From assembly GCF_001640805.2 (NCBI RefSeq), contig NC_066850.1, positions 1,507,149 through 1,571,148 of the forward strand: a stretch of DNA of 64,000 nucleotides. Reading direction: 5' to 3'. Made by a program: the position numbers and the translations under genes. The notes below the pieces were generated by a model that saw only the letters and a list, made by a program, of their open reading frames with translations, did no database searches and was not told where the DNA came from. This DNA comes from Lates calcarifer (lineage: Eukaryota > Chordata > Actinopteri > Centropomidae). This document shows positions 23,538-36,435 of this stretch, piece by piece. Every line of letters begins with the position of its first letter. Position 1 is the stretch's first letter.

Positions 23538-23883
23538 ATTTGCATTTTATTACAGCACATTAACTTGTGGCTTTACTCCAGTTCATTAACCTGTGTATTA
23601 ACCTGCGGAAAAGTTTTGTAATTACACTATTTCACTGTTTGCTTGTGAGAATCCCCCCAGCTGAGTATGTAATGAGAAACAGAGGTACGTGCATGTTAAA
23701 TGTAGCATCAGGACCTCTGTCATCAAATTCAGTATTGGCTTCAGTTGCACATCCTCACCTCCGCATATACATGTGTGTTCAGCTGCAGAAACAAGATGTT
23801 TAATGAATGTAATTTGAATTGGATTTGCATCCGAGCATGCAAACAGACAAAGCACTGCCACCAATGACAACACTAATTTGCAT
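23538..23883. promoter_or_regulatory. Three POU octamer motifs, candidate regulatory block
   Basis: The exact octamer ATTTGCAT occurs at 23538-23545, 23823-23830 and 23876-23883. Exact octamers are classical POU/OCT binding sites. Three in 346 bases is more than expected by chance, but AT-rich DNA raises the expectation. Function is inferred. Confidence 0.3.
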
Positions 23884-23884
23884 T

Positions 23885-24215
23885 AGAGTACATGATTGGA
23901 TAGCCACCAACTGTAATGTTCCTGCAAGCACATGATTAGAGAAGCACAGAGCCTCTGGCTAGTGTCATGTGAAAGTGAGTGACCACGGCTTAAAACTTAA
24001 CTGCCTTGAGTGGCAGTCTGCAGCATCATGGGAAAACAGAGCTGAGGAAAGTCAGACAAGTTCAGTTTCATCTCTCAGTGTTCCTAATACCCCACAAACA
24101 CTGAACATTCCGGGAACAGAAAACCAAATCAGTTTAGTTTATGTAACCTGTATTTCTAACTTTGGATAAAAAGATAATGCAAGTCAGATGGAACATTATT
24201 AGAAAAAGGGAAAAC
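23885..24215. other. Noncoding stretch, no gene seen
   Basis: A 66-codon + strand frame (23969-24169) rich in Ser and Thr has no recognisable domain. Nothing else seen. Confidence 0.45.
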
Positions 24216-24219
24216 AAGG

Positions 24220-24632
24220 CTAAGTCATGCTCTGTGAGTCTGTGCCAAGCTAAAAGCTAATTTTGGTAGCAGCTTGCTTAAATGCTAATAATGACAATGC
24301 TAACTTGCTGATGAGTAGCAGGTGTAACATGCTAATGCTTTGCACGCACACTGCTTACCATGTTCACCATCGTCATTTAGCATGTCAGCATGCTAACACA
24401 TGCTAATTAGCACTAAACATACAGGTCAGCTGAGGCCGATGAGAGTGTTATTAGTTTTGCAGATACTGAACCTTGTGATGGTGCTAAATGACCATGATTG
24501 TTTGTACTATGCCATCCAGCAGTTTGACCATCTACTGGTGCTAAGGATTCATCATCTGGGGATCATGATGGTCTGTACAAGTTCCATGGCAACCAATCCA
24601 ATTGTTGTTGAGATATTTCAGCCTGGCTAGAA
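24220..24632 (+). mobile_element. B-family dispersed repeat, near full length
   Basis: Runs from TAAGTCATGCTCTGTGAGTC through ATGCTAATAATGACAATGCT, 'ATGTTCACCATCGTCATTTA', TCAGCATGCTAACACATGCT and AATTAGCACTAAACATACAG to TCATCATCTGGGGATCATGA and 'GCAACCAATCCAATTGTTGTTGAGATATT'-type words. Together with 59662 it gives the clearest view of the family. The open frames over it are by-products. Confidence 0.82.
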
Positions 24633-24639
24633 AGAGCTG

Positions 24640-26088
24640 AGACTCTTCCATGTGGTGCATGTTCTCAACAGTACATAATGCAGAGTCATGCAGAGACAAC
24701 ATAGGTCTATGCATTGAAAGGTAAAACAAACGTCCATTGTCCCAAACAACCAAACTCTGCAGACAAAACCTTCCTTTTCCAGAGAGCAGCATTGCAAACG
24801 TCAATACATACGTCATTCAGATATTGTATGGAATAACACTATTTTGTTTCAGAGAGGCGATGTTGTGACCACATCCTCTCTCGTCAGTAAATCTCTCTTG
24901 TGTTAAATCCCCTCGGTTTGATTTGCTGTTTGTCTTTAGCTTAGTGGTATAACACTGTGTCCACATCCTGTCTTTGAAGCTTGGGGAGAAGAAGAAGAAG
25001 AAAAAGATGGAGAAGGGCATGCACATGCTGTTTGGCACACATGCATGTCTGCTGGAGCCACACGCTGTCCATCTTAACATCTTTTTCACTTAGTGCCAGT
25101 GAACTGTCAAAGTTGAAGCTTCAAACACATCATCAAGGTATGCAGTGCCTTTTCCAGCACCAGGTTTGTCTTATGGAAAAACGCTCGTGAGCCTGCATCA
25201 CGGCTCTGATTAATGCTGTTTATGGCACAGCATGATGCGGGTATTCCATTGTGACTGACATTTCACATAAGGACTGTAAGTCTTAACGCCAGAGTGAAAT
25301 ACTTGTTGAGATGAGTGTTTTTTGTGGCAAAAGAGATGCCAGCTGAGGACAAGGCAGCGGGGAGGAGAGCGGCGCAGAGGAGAGCTGGCTGTTAGCAGAC
25401 ATAATGGGAACCAGACCTGCTGGTAGAGAGGTAATTAAACTGCACAGCACAATGGCGTCACCACTTGTAAAGTCTTCAAGAGAAGTTTTTACCTCCTTAC
25501 TCTTCCTACTTTTCCAATTGACTCCCGTGTATCTGTTAAAAGGGATTACATTGAACCCGGTGATGGAGTTCAGCTAAACGTCAATAGTAGTGTTGAAAAA
25601 GAAGCCCACTGAGTCTGTGGATAAAGATTCATTCAAGTAGACAGAAAGATGGAGCAGTTTTGCTGTTTTTCTTTTTCTAGTTGCACATTATAGCACATAT
25701 AACCTCAACTCCTACACAGTGCAACCAGTGCTTTACTAAAGAATCATGCAAAGCGAGACAGAGGCTTGAGGAAATAGTTTGGTTTTTCATGAATGTTACC
25801 ATTTTTCCTATTTACCAGAGTCAGACGAGCTCATCTCTGCTTGTAATTTAGTTTTTGGAGTGTTCAAGGTTCAGATTCGCCAAGTTTAGCCCAATGACTC
25901 GATGTCTTGTGAAGCGATGTTGCAATTCAAGCAGCAGCCGCATCCAGAGGTGAAGAATTACAGCTTCTGCAGCAGCATTATACTTGACTGTGTCCTAATG
26001 TTTCCATTTTTCCTGAGCAAACCTTTTCTATTCACATGCATGTACAGAATCCTACTATCTCAGGAATCACTGATACTGATGACAGTGA
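24640..26088. other. Noncoding stretch, no gene seen
   Basis: Holds an AGA-rich purine patch near 24985-25015. Diverged 'GGAAATAGTTTGG' near 25771 may be debris of the G family. No gene. Confidence 0.45.
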
Positions 26089-26093
26089 TATTA

Positions 26094-26255
26094 TTAAAGC
26101 TGTACTAAGCAATATTTTGATCATTACAAGCTCTTTTTTAGTGTTTTAGCATCTTTCAGCTCATTGTTTTGGTTTTATAGCCCTCGACTTTACTGTATCT
26201 GTTCACTCTGATAGCTTTGATGAGCCTTGTTTCCAGCAGTAGGCAGCTGTTATTG
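26094..26255 (+). mobile_element. A-family dispersed repeat, short copy
   Basis: TTAAAGCTGTACTAAGCAAT opening, then TAGCATCTTTCAGCTCATTG and TTTTGGTTTTA as in the copy at 6335. The middle is missing. Confidence 0.65.
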
Positions 26256-26259
26256 TGAA

Positions 26260-26430
26260 AGTAAGGACTTTATAACTACATGGAGAGGTGTAAAGGTACC
26301 TGAGTCAAACTGGCACTTTATCCCATAGACAGCCAATAACTGGGCTAAGGTAAGCTAAGCTCACGATTCAAATTGCATGCAGAGAAATTAAACAGTCCCC
26401 TAAGAGCCCACCATAGCACCCAGGGGTTCT
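26260..26430. other. Noncoding, possible repeat debris
   Basis: 'GGGCTAAGGTAAGCTAAGCT' at 26341 resembles the GCTAAGCTAAGC core of the G family. Too short to assign. Confidence 0.3.
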
Positions 26431-26435
26431 CTCTC

Positions 26436-26452
26436 TGTGTGTGTGTGTGTGT
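26436..26452. repeat. (GT)n microsatellite
   Basis: About eight GT units after a short CT run. Confidence 0.95.
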
Positions 26453-26665
26453 AAGCCAATCACCCTAAGGAGGGTGTCAGGGTTCAGGGGGCATCAGAGG
26501 GGTGCAGGTCACGACCTGTCATGTCACGCTCTAATTGTGATTGTCATGTTGATGGAGAGGAAAGAGACTGGAAAATTAGCAAGCTAACATAAATTTTAAT
26601 GATAGGTACGGGGCCATGGGTATGTGTGTCAGAGTGTGGGAGTGTGTGCATGTTTGAGTGCTCTC

Positions 26666-26699
26666 TGTGTGTGTGTGTGAGACAGAGAGAGAGAGAGAG
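26666..26699. repeat. Compound (TG)n(AG)n microsatellite
   Basis: About seven TG units, GAC, then about nine AG units. Confidence 0.95.
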
Positions 26700-26704
26700 T
26701 TATT

Positions 26705-27458
26705 TTGTCCCAGGGCAAACGGAAACCATTGTTTAAGCCGCAGCTCTTGTCTCATAAGTGTTTGCTGTTGTGGGAATGCTGCGGCTTTTGAGTCACAGGA
26801 CAAGAACGTAGTGTGACACTAACAGAAACAAAGTGAGGAGGAGAGGAAAGCAGATGGAGGGAAGGGAAGAGGTAGAACTGCAGAGAAAACATGAGAAAAA
26901 CACAGGATGAGACACAGAAAGAGCCAGGAAGAATTTGCATGCATACCACTGTCGAAAATAAAATAAACTATTTGAGAGATAAATGAGAGACGGATACAAA
27001 AGAGAGGAGGGAATCTACATGCAGCGAGGTGCAGAGACACTACAAAAGGATCAAAATAAAGGAAAATGTGGAGGAAGAGATGCGGGGAAACAAACACAGC
27101 AGCAAAAAAACACACAAGGAAAATGGAGAGAAGACAAGAGAAGTGATTCCTCTGATGCCTGTCATTTTTTTTCCTGCGATCTTTCCTTCTTAACCTCGGG
27201 CCGTGCATATCCCCAGGCCAGCCCGCCGTTGGAATTTACGGTCCGATGGGTCTGCCTGCTAATAAAACACATGTGGACTTGTAGAGGAATGGGGAGGGAC
27301 AGGGGCCTGAGAACAGCCTCTCTCTGTATCTGAGCACTTAGAGCACATGCACTCATATGTGCATATACCTGTTAGTGCATATGCAGACTTCTAACTCTAT
27401 TACTGTTGCTACTATTTTCTCTATCAATGAATAACCAAATATGTACAGTGCATATAGA
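26705..27458. other. Purine-rich noncoding stretch
   Basis: The + strand is purine-rich from about 26820 to 27150, which creates long lysine/arginine-rich + strand and phenylalanine/serine-rich - strand frames (up to 129 codons). No domain is visible in either. Not called as genes. Confidence 0.5.
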
Positions 27459-27461
27459 TGT

Positions 27462-27736
27462 AGCTTGTTAGCATGCTAATGTTTGCTAACTAGCACAAAC
27501 CCAGAGTACAGCTGTGACAGGAATGTCATAAGTTTTGTTGATTTTCTTGCTCTCATAAAACAAATTAAAAATTTGAATCGGTGCTAGAAGAAGTTTTTAT
27601 GATTCATCCACTGAGACCCATCAATGTCTACACCAAATTACACCGCAGTCCATCCAGATCAACAATCAAAAACAGCCTGCTGGTGGGGCAGGAGGAAAGG
27701 TCAAGGGATCACCAAAGTCATTAGAATTCATTTAGG
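27462..27736 (+). mobile_element. B-family dispersed repeat
   Basis: TGCTAATGTTTGCTAACTAG, 'AGAGTACAGCTGTGACAGGA', GATTCATCCACTGAGACCCA, TCAATGTCTACACCAAATTA and GGTCAAGGGATCACCAAAGT plus CATTAGAATTCAT, in the family order. Truncated at the head. Confidence 0.78.
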
Positions 27737-27739
27737 AAA

Positions 27740-28630
27740 AGTTGCACAAGAGCATCTTCAAATTTCAGAATTATACAAACATTATTGCCTTAAAGTACAA
27801 CCCCTCAATGATCCCTTTGCCTACAACCGATTCTAAAGACATAAAAAGCTGTCCTGGGATCAATTAAAACCATATATTCCAAATTTGTAAAGTGGATCAT
27901 TGGGGGATTAGGCTACAAATGTTCCACACATGTAACTGATTTCTGTTCGGCAGAGCATGAACACTGGCCAGGACAGAGTGGCCTCGAGTCCAACTGAAAT
28001 CAAAGCTGTATGTCTTTCCTGTGCTCTGATGCCAAATAACAACTGACATGAAGAACACGTGCAGCTCTTCTTTATCCATTCACAAAACTGTGTCTCACCA
28101 GATATCCTCTGCAATGAGATCTGTGTCTCGCTTGCTCTCTCTTTTTTTCCCCTCGCTCTTTGTTTCGTCCTGTTATTTTTCTCTCTCAGTGATTCATCCT
28201 CCAGCTGTCCACAAAATATGTCCTTGCTGGGCAGATATGCTCAAGGATTATCCCCCGCGTAGAGAAGCTTGCAATTAAATGTTTTATATACTTGCCTCAA
28301 GAGGAGTGTGTGTCTGACAAGAAGAGAAGAGAATGTGTGCAGGCCTGTGTCATGTGTGCGGTATGGCTTCACGCAGAGAGCCATCCTGCTTCCAACTGAG
28401 GCCCTTCTGAGTTTTGTGAGACTCCAGGGGGTCGAGCAGAGAAAGACAGAGATAGAGAGCGCTGTCACCAAAACCTCTCCAACTCAACCTCTCTCCTCGT
28501 TAATCTCCGGTCCGAGGAGAGTCTGCAGAGATGTGAGTGTGTGTTAAAGAAATATGCACAGGCCTGTTGGTCAGGATACCCGTGAAGTGATGGGCGCCAA
28601 AGTCATCCATGTGTCTCCGTATGAGTTCTT
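27740..28630. other. Noncoding stretch, no gene seen
   Basis: Pyrimidine-rich from 28120 to 28200. Overlapping frames on both strands lack domains. Confidence 0.45.
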
Positions 28631-28633
28631 TAG

Positions 28634-28900
28634 TAAATAACATTCACAAACCATCGGTTTTAGAGCTTCTTTAAGGCTCTAAACACAACATTCACACATT
28701 AGTTTACAAAGTCCATACAGTATGGTGAACATGTTAGCTAACAGTTGCTAATTTCCACATTTGTGTCCACTTAGCTTTAAACTTTCCTTTTTTACAATCC
28801 AGCCTCAGAGGGAGATACAGAATTAGACCCACAAGTCGCTAAATGTTCCACTATATTCTGTTTCGGTAATGGCCACAGTGACCTAAATCTACGACTATAT
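28634..28900. mobile_element. Putative dispersed repeat (D type)
   Basis: 'AACATTCACAAACCATCGGT', TTTAGAGCTTCTTTAAGGCT, ACATGTTAGCTAACAGTTGC, 'TTTGTGTCCACTTAGCTTTA' and GTCGCTAAATGTTCCACTAT remind me of a teleost repeat with these words. There is no second copy in this window to confirm it. Confidence 0.4.
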
Positions 28901-28904
28901 TTGG

Positions 28905-30300
28905 ACTTTATTTACTTAAACTGAAGATTTATGTGATCACTCGATCAGTTTTATGAGTCATTGCTTTTGAGAGGACTCAGTGACAGCAACCTCAGAACTT
29001 CATTTGTTTTGACACCAAGATACGATCCATCACGTGTTACGTAACTGGGAGGATGTAAACAAAGAGACAGAACAGGCACGGCTTCGAAAAACTTCTCTAT
29101 TGTTTCTCAAGCTGTCCCGCATCATCTGGACGTACAGACGGAGGTGGGGGCTGGGGAGCGGCTGGGGTCAAATTAAGGCTATGGCTCAGTCTGTATATTA
29201 TTAGGATGGAGGGATGGGGAGAGGGGTGTTTAGTGATTAGATAGACTGCCTTAATGTATATCCAGTAAAGTGTACTGCAGCAGGACGTGGACGTGTTGTA
29301 GACATTTTAGAAAACGTCTAGAAATATAAAAATACAACATCAGGGCTGTAAAGAAAACGTGGTCCTTTAGTTATAGTCGCACACAGCATCACAAAGTGAA
29401 TATCGAGGTTTGGGCCGCTGGGCATCAAGTAACTGTGCAGAATAAGGGCGTCATGTCAGTGGGAGGAGGGGTTTGGACAGTTACTTCCTCACTGTCTGCA
29501 CATTTTCTTTGTATAATCTGGGATAATGTGGACAAGGCTCCTGTATATGGGACACAGAGCAGGGCTATTATATCCATTCATCTCCATTGCTGGAAATGAC
29601 TGAACTCAGTCACATTTTTGTGTGTGCCTCATTAAAACCCTAAGACCTAAGGGCTTATTCAGGCTCTCTACATATTTCAGGAATTTAGACGACTCCTGGA
29701 CCCAGTGACAATGAGTGTCATTCTGTAAAGTCTGGTTGTACATCCTTGTCCTCGGTGGAGATCTCATCCTGAGATGCTGTGTGGGGCCCAGCAGATGCAG
29801 GTCTGGGGATGAGGGGGGCTTTTGACCCCACCGGTGCTTCAGCCGTGTCTGACAGCTAACCCCCGGGGACTCATGGGAAATCTCTTTGTGCATGTAAAAA
29901 GGAAATGGGTATTAAGTTCAGGAAACTTCCCCCCTCGTGTAAGGTTTATCGACTGTGCCCTATATTTTTAGTGTTTATCCCTTTAAACGTTTATAGTTCT
30001 CACAAGGAATAAACCAGTTTCAGTTTGCCAGTATTGGATTTCTCTGTAACCACAACCACATCAAAACCCTGTAATGAAAATTAAAATTAAAATAATAATA
30101 TTTGTATCGTTTTTATTTAATGGAATGATTTGGATATCAGGAGAGTTTGTGCAGGTTCTTTTCTGTTGGGTGTATCCCTGTGTTTACCACAGAGCCGTGT
30201 GAATGTTAGCTTGTATGTGCATGAGTGAGGGCTGGGCTCGTGTAAATGTGGTTTATATAAACCTATAATTGCCTTTGCATCTCTGATCCATGCCGCGGGC
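28905..30300. other. Noncoding stretch, no gene seen
   Basis: Unique-looking. A GGGG-rich patch lies near 29140-29230. No gene or family recognised. Confidence 0.45.
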
Positions 30301-31770
30301 CTGTTCCTACTGTGTCACGCTGCTGAAGTGTCAATAACATGCCAGCCACAAACACACGGTTGCATACATCATTGATAAGTCACCATGGTGATGTAAACCT
30401 GAGAAGGCGTCGCCCTGGTGATCTCGATCGGATGATGTGATGATGTCGTGCTGTAATTAAAACTAATTTTTTTTATGTGTGATTTGATGTTGCAGGAGGG
30501 GATCTGAAATGGTTCAGGTAATATATGTGTCTAGATTCAGTCATTTCTAACTTTACTCAACAGGACATGGTAATTAGATGAACAGTCAGTGAAGCTGAGG
30601 CTGGTGAACCCATCACAAATGATTTGTATAAAAGCCACTGTGGCCAGACGGGTCAGTGCATTATCCTAATGCAGGATGTCCAGTCACAGAAAAGAGGTCA
30701 TAGGCACTAAAAGAACATATTCTAAAATGTTTCATTTCATTATGGCACGCATAATAAACCACTGAGAATGAGAGGGGGAAACATCCTCTGTATTCTTTAT
30801 GTCAGTTAATCATAATAACAGCAGGTGTGTGTATGAGCATAAATCACTTTGCAGTATATCTGTTCAGTTTATCTATGGTCTGAAGATAGTGGGGTAAAAC
30901 TGTGGCACAGGTTGACATATGTTAAAATAAATTATCATTGCTACAGGTGCACATGTATTTCAGTGTCTCATAGGCTGAGTAAAGTTTGACAGTTACAAGC
31001 TGAGACTGATGGGTCTTTGCTACAGGACAGACGAAAAGTCACCCAGAGTTCAGACACAGCTGTCTCTCTGCGTGTCTGTCTGTCTGTGTGTGCGTCTGGC
31101 AGATGATCGATGTGAAGTGTTTTCCTGCATAATGTGAAAATCTCGGCGGAGTCGTGCAGAAAGGGCACCGCTAAAAGTGAACAACAGGGTTTGTTCTTCC
31201 AGCTCGGCGTGTCCCACTGGGAAGAGCACAGGCACTGAAACTGTGGGGGATTTTGGCATTCAAGTGCCACTAAGGTCGTCCAAATTAAAAAGGTTAGAGG
31301 AAAACTCACTGGAATGTAAAGTGTATGCAGTCATTTATAAGACCAGCCTGTCTCTATCAACGTCTAAGGAATTACAAACACACTGACGCATCTTTAAAAC
31401 AACATTTTCCACTGATATTCAGTTTAATGTGTAGCTTTGATTTGTTAGAAATAACAGTGAGGTAATTCCAGAAGAGAGGTCATTTATAGAATATTTCTCT
31501 TGATCAGTACAGACAAACAAGCCGGGAATGGAAACATCATGGCGTGATACTGACATTTCGCCAATTCAAGATATGATTACCTGACACCATAACACCAGTA
31601 ACTGGGCCCAGCAAGACCGCAGGAACAGGGCGTGGCGGAGGAAAGGATATTATTGATGCAAGGCTCACGAGCACACACTTACCCAGAGATAACAGGTTGG
31701 CTATTAACCTGCATATACCTACTAATAATGACTTGATTTCTGCTGGGCAGAGACTCAGAAAGACAAGGTG
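30300..31770. other. Noncoding stretch, no gene seen
   Basis: 'TGATGATGTGATGATGTCGTG'-like near-repeat around 30430. The 113-codon - strand frame at 30968-31309 has no recognisable domain. TGGAATGTAAAG at 31310-31321 was checked as a microRNA match and rejected. Confidence 0.45.
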
Positions 31771-31777
31771 AGTGTGT

Positions 31778-31796
31778 GAGAGAGAGAGAGAGAGAG
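31778..31796. repeat. (GA)n microsatellite
   Basis: About nine GA units. Confidence 0.95.
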
Positions 31797-31799
31797 CAT

Positions 31800-33300
31800 G
31801 TGGTCTTGTGGTTATCGTCATTCAGAGTGAATTGATTGGCCTTGTAGCTCTCATGGTGACACTGTGGACTTAGCTGATCTGGATAAACAAGTGACTGGAT
31901 GGATTCTACATGCTTTAGTCCAACATGCAAAGGCTTTGTATGCAGTAAAGAAGCCCCTCGTCCACAAGATATAAACATGATGTACTAGATTTTGAAAAGT
32001 ATCATGATCATGCATATAGAAACATCAACTCTCTCTTAATCCCTTACCCTGATTTACCAGGTTTCTCATTCAGAGAGCTGTGTTACCATGGAAATAGAAA
32101 TAGTACAATAACCCAGTTACTCAAGTGCTTGTAGTGAGGAAACACAGGGTATTTTATTTTGGAAGGAAACTGCTCATATATCATGTATTCCTGCCAAATA
32201 AACACATTTCATGAAGACAGATGTGATGCATGTGGTGGTGACCCATATGACTGGTGGGAGAGCTGCAGACACTTGTGTTTGTGATAGGAACAATAAGTTA
32301 AATCTGTGTCGTTCTTCTGGCCCTGTATTCAACATACAGTAAATCCATGTAATAAACATGCACAGATTAGAAAACAAAGGGCTGACTAATCCTGGGGCTC
32401 TGCAGAATTTGGAGCAGCACTTGTTAATGTACAGCAGCTCTTTGTATTAATGAGCTCACTATACACGACTGTCACTACTTTCTCAGAGCTGTAGAACTTT
32501 AGCCACATTACTTACACTTCCTCCCTTAATGTGGCTGATGTTGGCTGACAGTCCCTCGGGCTGTGGAGTGATGTCGTCTGTTGCTCTGTGGACCACCTTG
32601 TAATTAACCTGTTTATTTAAAAAATGCTTTATAAATACATTTGACATTGCTTGATGTGATGGATGTGCGGTTGGCTTCATGCATTACAGCCCATCAGACT
32701 CCTGGAAGGGGTTTAGGCGCTGAGTGTAAAACGGGCCTGTTAGTCCCTGGCTGTTATATTTACATTAAGCTGTGAGCTACAGGGGGCCACTCCACTGGTA
32801 CGCCTTTAATGAACGCTGCTGCAACAGCAGGCAGTTGCACACACACTCACACATAAAAACACACATGCATGCACAGGCTGTGCACAAAGGGAGAGCACAT
32901 GTATGTGCGTGTACAGTCATGGTCACTCAAGCAAACGAGGTTAATCAAGCTAGCGTAATTCAGCCCCCCCTCAGTTTGTAATCATTGTGAGTGCCCTCTT
33001 CTTCACAGTCTGTGGTGTGTCTGGGTTGCTTGCACAACATCAGCAGTTTACAATAAATGTGGCATGAGCATTTATCACTGGAAATTAATAGTATTTTTTT
33101 TAAACAATGGGTCCTTGTTTTCTGACAGTGATCGACAAAAGCAGGATTCTCATTTCTTCTTTTTTTTAGGTGTAGCTGTCTAGATAATTAAGCAAATGTT
33201 GGCTTCATGAGTTGGTGATAAACTCAGTCCCTCTCACTTTTAACTTGATTTAGAACAACACTGTGGTCCCTACAAAAACAAGCTAAAAGGCTGAAGCTAA
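31800..33300. other. Noncoding stretch, no gene seen
   Basis: CA-rich words near 32838-32870. No exon or family recognised. Confidence 0.45.
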
Positions 33301-34120
33301 AGCTGCATTTGTCCAAGGCAAAAAGTCAGCATCATCACAAGTTTATGATCCATTTAAAAGACATTTCAGTGTAGAGCTGCTTAGTCCTAGAACTGCAGTA
33401 TGAAAAGGAAATATATAAGACCACCATTTCATGCTGCTGTAATCTTGTTTAGCCCAAGAAACCCAAGAAAGCAACATGGAGCCGCGAATGTTGATGTGCA
33501 GGTGTAAACAGAGCTTTTTTTTCTACTCACAAAATAAGGCAATAAGAAATACTGCTGCACATCATCCAAAATTTGACCAACAATCACAATTATCTCCTCT
33601 AAGACCTCAAAGTAGGAGCATCCCAAAGCCTTTAAATGAAGATTCTCTGCGACCTTTCTAATACTCTCTGGCACTCTTTCACCACGATACCCTCCTCCCT
33701 TCAGGCTGTGCCAGCTGACAGAGCAGGACATGGTAATGTGGAGCAAGAAGGGGCAAAAGGATACAGGCCGTACCTTATGTTATCCACAATGGCCATTTTC
33801 CTCCCCACTTTCTATATCTAACCCCCCTCTGGGCCTGGAGAGAGACTGGCTGCGCTGCTATATGGACCGTGTGCTCGGTCCAACGTTGGGTTTCATTGTG
33901 AATCAATGGGGTGTAAATAACAAGCACAGACCTTCTGCAGGACACAGTTGAGCATTAAGTGATGATCTGCAGTAAACAAAGGATCAGAGGGTGTGAGGGA
34001 CAAACTGTGCAGGACTGGAGAGGTTTACACACACACTTACAGGATCACACAGCACAGTAGTAAGGTCAAAGAAGAGAGGATTATGGACAGAATTCATTCT
34101 TCTTCCTGCTTTTTGAGTAT
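33300..34120. other. Noncoding stretch, possible repeat
   Basis: The part 33430-33660 has an even look and a 105-codon - strand frame (33429-33746). I could not place the peptide in a family, and a dispersed repeat is as likely as an exon. Confidence 0.35.
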
Positions 34121-34124
34121 TAGG

Positions 34125-34940
34125 GAATGCCGTTTTATGCATTAGTGCTTTTGATCTAATTCATATGAAATGGATAGCATCCACAAATTGTATTTAGCTT
34201 ACCCTGGACTCACATTTAAATTCACTCAGGCAGGGCCGGAGGTTGTCAGGCAGTCTAAATCAGCATATGTTTTGGTGTTTTCGTCCCCCCTCTGCCTAAG
34301 TCAACAGTAATCGGGCCAGTAAGTCAATGAATGGTGTCTTTATTCCACTTGGATGGCTGCAGCAAGGATCTACTCAAAAATATTCCTAGGTGGTCTTGGT
34401 TCGAGTGCAGACTGGAGCAGGAGTGAATTAATGACCGAAACCTTGTCTTTTTATTTCAAAATGACAAGATTAGCTATGCATAAAACTTGTTTCAGGTTGC
34501 CTTGAAAACTGGATTTGGAGGGCGCTCAGTAACAACATTAGAAGGCCGAGATGTGATTAGCAGACTGTTGGCCGGCACACAAATGTGACTTTAAAAGCTG
34601 CAGACGTATGAATGTGACACTACTTGGTAGCGACCAGTTTAAATAGTGGAGGTGTCAGAGTCGCAGGCACAGAAAGAGAGACATAATCCAACATGATGTA
34701 TGGGTTTGTGTTGGACTGGGAGCTGGTTGGCAGGAAATGCACATCCATCAAACCAACAGCTGACCTATTTAGTCTCTGACAAAACACTTTAAATTGTGCT
34801 TAATTTAATTGACTTTTGCAAAAGGGCGTTTCCAAATTGAGTTTGCACATGACGGCAATTAAGTAGCCCTTCTTTGTGTTTCTGAATTTTGACAGTTGAA
34901 GGTCATTCAAAGTCTGTTTAGGTTGTTTTCCAACATAAGA
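34125..34940. promoter_or_regulatory. Candidate conserved noncoding cluster
   Basis: Three repeat-free AT-rich pieces: about 34130-34260 ('CTAATTCATATGAAATGG'), 34420-34600 (GAATTAATGACC, TAGCTATGCATAAAAC) and 34780-34935 (TTAATTTAATTGAC, TTTTGACAGTTGAAGG). The motif mix resembles vertebrate enhancers. No alignment was possible. Confidence 0.22.
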
Positions 34941-34944
34941 CACC

Positions 34945-36425
34945 CACTAACTGATAATAATGATTAGGAGTGCAAATCTTAACGTTAAAAATCTTATCTT
35001 TAAAGTTGTAATCCATAAGATTTCAGTAGTCATCAGTTTAAAGTGCAGTAAAACAAACTCACATTTAAAACACAGAAGTCAAAAAAAAAGAACTGGAAAG
35101 AAACAAGATCAGTGAACTGGCTTCATCAGGATCTTCCTCAAAAAGACATTTCCTGTGAATCTCTGGGCTGGGAATCTGACTCTGCCACCACCAATAAATA
35201 CTATTATATAGTGAGATCATTTCTGAATGGACATACATTAAATGGCTATTGGAGAATAAATGGCTGGCCATAAATAGTATAAAAATGGGGTTTGATTTCA
35301 TGGAAATCTTACGTGTGTTACTTTCAGAACTCTGTCTCTGCCTTTAAAAACATAAACCAATACATATTCCAATGTTTTGGAATGAGGCCTTTAAACCTCT
35401 TCTGAGAACTGTTGGCAGGAAAACAGGAAACTGCTACCTCTGTATTTTCTGTTGGCTCCAAAACATTTCAGAACCGTTTAATGTAACTCACGCGACCTTG
35501 TGAATGTCTTTGTTTTGGTTGTGGTGAACTGAGGTCACTCTGTTGTGTCCTCGGGCTAATAGCGGCTAAATGAGCCGGGCGAGTTGCAAAGAGGGCACGA
35601 GTCCATGTGAAGGGTCTCAGAGCTGATTATTCAGCAGACCTGCTCCTACTCGGTGCAATTTATGCAATTAATAAATCTGTTGGGATGAATGATTTTTTTT
35701 TTTTTTCCTTCCTTGGCTGGGCTGTCAAGTTCGATGCAGTGTTCACACTGCTGAGTCAAGCCTGTAGGTCTGGGGTGTCGCCACTGGCTCTCTTGAGGAC
35801 GGGTGACCCCTGACCCCCTGGTAGCCTGGGGGTCATCTGGCTTTGACCTCGGCAGTTACAAGGGGTGCATTCCCAGAGAGGCCTGGCCTGCACCCCCCAC
35901 CTCCCCCAGGCCACAAATGCACACATTCAGACAAACGCATGCACACACATTCACAAGTGTAAACACATTTAAAATACCCACAGAGCTCCTGCGCTCTGCT
36001 GCTGAGTCAGCAAAGACAAACTGCCGTCGTTTTAATAATCAAGTTTGGCTTTGAAGGTTTTTCTGTGAGAGTCAGAGTCACAAAGTCTGGTGCAGCTTTA
36101 TTAATTAGCGCAATGAGTTGCCAATGATTTACAGCCTGAGTCTTTGGTGTCAGAGTTTAGAGTAGTTGAAATAGGTATCATTAGTCTGCGAGACGCTCTA
36201 AGTAGTGGCCACATACACATAATGAGAGCTTTCATTAGGAATCATGGAGGATTTAAGAAAGGTGAGTGAGTCGGTGTGTGTGTCTGTGTTGTGGCAGCGT
36301 GACAGTATGCACGCATGCTTGTGTTCTGTCTGTGTACCTTCTTCTTGGCTTTGTTTGACTCTCTCTCATCAGGGTTGCTCTATTTGGCAACAAGCAACAA
36401 GTTTCATCAACCCAAGGCTGATTCT
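34945..36425. other. Noncoding stretch with T14 run
   Basis: T14 at 35693-35706. The 34990-35300 part may be an old repeat but no family is recognised. Frames around 35607-36054 have no domain and the second includes CA-repeat codons. Confidence 0.45.
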
Positions 36426-36435
36426 CTCACACGGC

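Noticed and set aside
24400..24630. 76-codon + strand open frame
   Set aside because: It lies wholly within the B-family repeat; the same holds for the frame at 59841-60065.
26819..27333. 129-codon - strand and 116-codon + strand frames
   Set aside because: The + strand is purine-rich here, which removes stops by composition. No domain is visible in either.
31310..31321. TGGAATGTAAAG, identical to the 5' end of microRNA miR-1
   Set aside because: The following bases diverge and no complementary arm lies within reach, so no precursor hairpin forms.
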